In this document: positions 62,103-64,000 of the stretch, piece by piece | Layout: each line of letters opens with the position of its first letter | How positions within the stretch are numbered: the first letter of the stretch is position 1 | NCBI RefSeq assembly: GCF_016919445.1 | Contig: NZ_CP070356.1 | Location: 2,264,001 to 2,328,000, forward strand | Direction: 5' to 3' | DNA length: 64,000 nt | Origin: Pseudomonas sp. PDNC002 | GTDB lineage: Bacteria > Pseudomonadota > Gammaproteobacteria > Pseudomonadales > Pseudomonadaceae | The notes under the pieces: generated by a model | What the model saw: only the letters and a program-made list of their open reading frames with translations | The model's database searches: none | What the model was told of the DNA's origin: nothing | Program-made: the position numbers and the translations under genes

Positions 62103-63545
62103 ATGAGCGAACTGTTGTCATCCGTCAGCCAGCACCTGCTGGTCCCCGGTGGTCTGGATATCGACCAGCTGTCGCCGATCCTGCACGAGCTGAGCGGCCC
62201 CGGTATCGATGCCGCGGACCTGTACTTCCAGAGCCAGGTCTCCGAGTCCTGGATGCTGGAGGACGGCATCGTCAAGGAAGGCAGCTTCCACATGGACCAG
62301 GGTGTCGGCGTGCGCGCGCAGTCCGGCGAGAAGACCGGCTTCGCCTACAGCAACGCGATCAACCATGAAGCGCTGATCCAGGCTGCCCGCGCTGCCCGCT
62401 CGATCTCCCGTGCCGGCCAGAACGGCAAGGTGCAGGCGTTCAACGCCGTGGTGCCGACTCGTCTCTACGCCGGCGAAAACCCACTGGACGTGATGAGCCG
62501 CGCGGAGAAGGTCGAGCTGCTGCAGAAGATCGACGCCGCCACCCGCGCCCTCGACCCGCGCATCCAGCAGGTCACCGTCAGCCTCGCCGGTGTCTGGGAC
62601 AAGGTGCTGATCGCCGCGGCGGACGGCTCGCTGGCTGCGGACATCCGCCCGCTGGTGCGCTTCAACGTCAGCGTCATCGTCGAGCAGAATGGTCGCCGCG
62701 AGCGCGGCGGTCACGGCGGCGGCGGTCGCACCGACTACAAATACTTCCTCCAGGAAGACCGCGCCATGGGTTACGCCCGCGAGGCGCTGCGCCAGGCGCT
62801 GGTCAACCTCGAAGCCGTTCCCGCGCCGGCTGGCAGCCTGCCGGTGGTGATGGGCGCCGGCTGGTCCGGCGTGCTGCTGCATGAAGCCGTGGGCCACGGC
62901 CTGGAAGGCGACTTCAACCGCAAGGGCAGCTCGAACTACAGCGGACGCATCGGCGAGAAGGTCGCGTCCAGCCTGTGCACCATCGTCGATGACGGCACCA
63001 TCGCCGGCCGCCGTGGCTCGCTGTCGGTGGACGACGAGGGTACGCCGACCCACTGCAACGTGCTGATCGAGAACGGCATCCTCAAGGGCTACATGCAGGA
63101 CAAGCTCAACGCCCGCCTGATGGGTGTGGCGCGCACCGGCAATGGTCGCCGCGAGTCCTATGCGCACCTGCCGATGCCGCGCATGACCAACACCTACATG
63201 CTGGCCGGGCAGAGCGATCCGGAAGAAATCATCGCCAGCGTCGAGCGCGGGATCTACTGCGCGAACCTGGGTGGCGGTCAGGTGGACATCACCAGCGGCA
63301 AGTTCGTCTTTGCCACCAGCGAGGCCTACCTGATCGAGAACGGCAAGATCACTCGCCCGGTGAAGGGCGCGACCCTGATCGGCAACGGTCCGGAAGTGAT
63401 GAGCCGGGTATCCATGGTCGGCAACGACCTGGCGCTGGACAGCGGCGTGGGCACTTGCGGCAAGGACGGCCAGTCCGTGCCAGTCGGTGTCGGTCAGCCG
63501 ACCCTGAAGATCGATGCGATTACCGTAGGCGGCACGGGCGCCTGA
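62103..63545 (+). CDS. tldD: TldD, zinc metalloprotease subunit
   Basis: A 480-residue TldD of usual length with the zinc motif H260-E261-AVG-H265 ([13 protein letters not shown]). Other conserved stretches are AVGRG-like [29 protein letters not shown] and [19 protein letters not shown], quoted in parts. With PmbA/TldE it forms a heterodimeric peptidase that processes small peptides, e.g. microcin precursors and unfolded segments. The partner pmbA is not in the window but commonly lies just beyond yjgA, on the right. The ATG is two bases after the nitrilase stop. Confidence 0.96.
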   Translation: MSELLSSVSQHLLVPGGLDIDQLSPILHELSGPGIDAADLYFQSQVSESWMLEDGIVKEGSFHMDQGVGVRAQSGEKTGFAYSNAINHEALIQAARAARSISRAGQNGKVQAFNAVVPTRLYAGENPLDVMSRAEKVELLQKIDAATRALDPRIQQVTVSLAGVWDKVLIAAADGSLAADIRPLVRFNVSVIVEQNGRRERGGHGGGGRTDYKYFLQEDRAMGYAREALRQALVNLEAVPAPAGSLPVVMGAGWSGVLLHEAVGHGLEGDFNRKGSSNYSGRIGEKVASSLCTIVDDGTIAGRRGSLSVDDEGTPTHCNVLIENGILKGYMQDKLNARLMGVARTGNGRRESYAHLPMPRMTNTYMLAGQSDPEEIIASVERGIYCANLGGGQVDITSGKFVFATSEAYLIENGKITRPVKGATLIGNGPEVMSRVSMVGNDLALDSGVGTCGKDGQSVPVGVGQPTLKIDAITVGGTGA

Positions 63546-63585
63546 AGCCGTTGCCGATGACGCTGGAGGGGAGGGACGCGGCTGC

Positions 63586-64000
63586 TCAGCGCAGGCCGCG
63601 TTTGAGCTCGTCCAGCTCGCGGATGTACTTGAAGATCTTCCGCGCCGCGGCTGGAGGCTTGTTGTGAGCGGCCTCGTGCTGGGCATGGCGGATCAGTTGG
63701 AGCAAGTGCTGGCGGTCGCTCTCGGGGTATTCGCCGAAGAACGCCGACAGGGCCGCGTCGCCGCCGGTGATCAGGTGGTCGCGCCAACGCTCCAGGGCGT
63801 GGAAGCGTTCGTTGTATTGGCGGGTGGAGCTGTCTACCTGTTCCAGGAGGGCGACGATGGCGTCGATGTCCTGGTCGCGCATCAGCTTGCCGATGAACTG
63901 CCGGTGGCGCTTCTTGGCGGCATTGGCCTTGTGCTTGGGTGCTTCGTCCAGTGCGCGGCGCAGCGGATCGGTGAGCGGCATGCGGTCCAGCAGGTCCGGC
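63586..64000 (-). CDS. darP: YjgA/DarP, 50S ribosome assembly factor (truncated by window edge)
   Basis: Reading leftward from the right edge, the frame is open from the first base pairs and includes [20 protein letters not shown]. YjgA proteins normally have about 40 residues before this point, so the gene begins outside the window and the ATG at 63981 is an internal methionine. The remainder ([20 protein letters not shown], then [20 protein letters not shown]) is characteristic of DUF615/YjgA. The protein associates with late 50S precursors. It is convergent with tldD, with 40 bp between the stops and no strong terminator. Confidence 0.92.
   Translation of the reverse strand, partial: PDLLDRMPLTDPLRRALDEAPKHKANAAKKRHRQFIGKLMRDQDIDAIVALLEQVDSSTRQYNERFHALERWRDHLITGGDAALSAFFGEYPESDRQHLLQLIRHAQHEAAHNKPPAAARKIFKYIRELDELKRGLR

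Noticed and set aside
63586-63981. Complete 131-residue YjgA starting at 63981
   Set aside because: The frame stays open to the window edge and the family has a longer N-terminus, so this methionine is internal and the gene is truncated.

Overview
The window is chromosomal DNA of a high-GC Pseudomonas, most likely from the P. aeruginosa group (P. nitroreducens / P. citronellolis / P. knackmussii type). The evidence is the gene content and order. From memory, the order follows the P. aeruginosa PAO1 block from about PA4516 down to PA4473: piu iron uptake, lpxO, pxpABC, the dpp/opdP/psdR/mdpA dipeptide locus, roxSR, the mag operon, gatCAB, mreBCD, maf, rng, yhdP, a nitrilase, tldD and yjgA. Against that backbone I see two apparent insertions: an rtcB2-prfH RNA-repair pair, and a five-gene envelope block between roxR and mag.

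Layout. 1-394: start of a cptA-like phosphoethanolamine transferase (cut by the left edge). 504-7225: Fur-type iron locus (Sel1 protein, piuC, piuA, piuB). 7226-7692: repeat-rich intergenic DNA. 7693-8595: lpxO lipid A hydroxylase. 8724-11067: pxpABC 5-oxoprolinase. 11070-12953: prfH and rtcB2, preceded by a 13-codon leader ORF. 13028-14271: an Lrp regulator divergent from a LysE exporter. 14323-14976: unknown membrane protein. 15139-29506: dipeptide uptake and hydrolysis (dppBCDF, four DppA binding proteins, OpdP porin, MdpA peptidase, PsdR repressor). 29729-32518: SIMPL protein and the RoxSR redox two-component system. 32589-37289: SbmA/BacA-like ABC exporter, M23 peptidase, coiled-coil protein, bactofilin, AEC carrier. 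37457-47700: magABCDEF, built around a bacterial alpha-2-macroglobulin. 47984-48767: carboxymuconolactone decarboxylase-like protein and an RlpA-like lipoprotein. 48823-52185: gatCAB amidotransferase, divergent from mreBCD, maf, rng, yhdP, nitrilase and tldD (52426-63545). Right edge: yjgA/darP, cut.

How the parts fit. The dpp region is a complete peptide utilisation circuit: porin, periplasmic binding proteins, inner-membrane ABC transporter, cytosolic dipeptidase and a cupin-HTH repressor. Similar palindromes sit on the dppA3 and mdpA promoters and are good PsdR operator candidates. Much of the rest concerns the envelope: lipid A modification, peptidoglycan-linked factors (M23/bactofilin, mag, RlpA, mreBCD) and phospholipid transport (yhdP).

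The points most worth checking are the rtcB2 leader ORF, the shared PsdR-type palindromes, the three-part architecture of MagE with an NlpC/P60-like MagC, an apparent AUC start codon for mreC, and a composite dispersed repeat present three times. I see no tRNA, rRNA, CRISPR, prophage or insertion sequence. Homologue names and PAO1 comparisons rest on recall of the families, not on a search.
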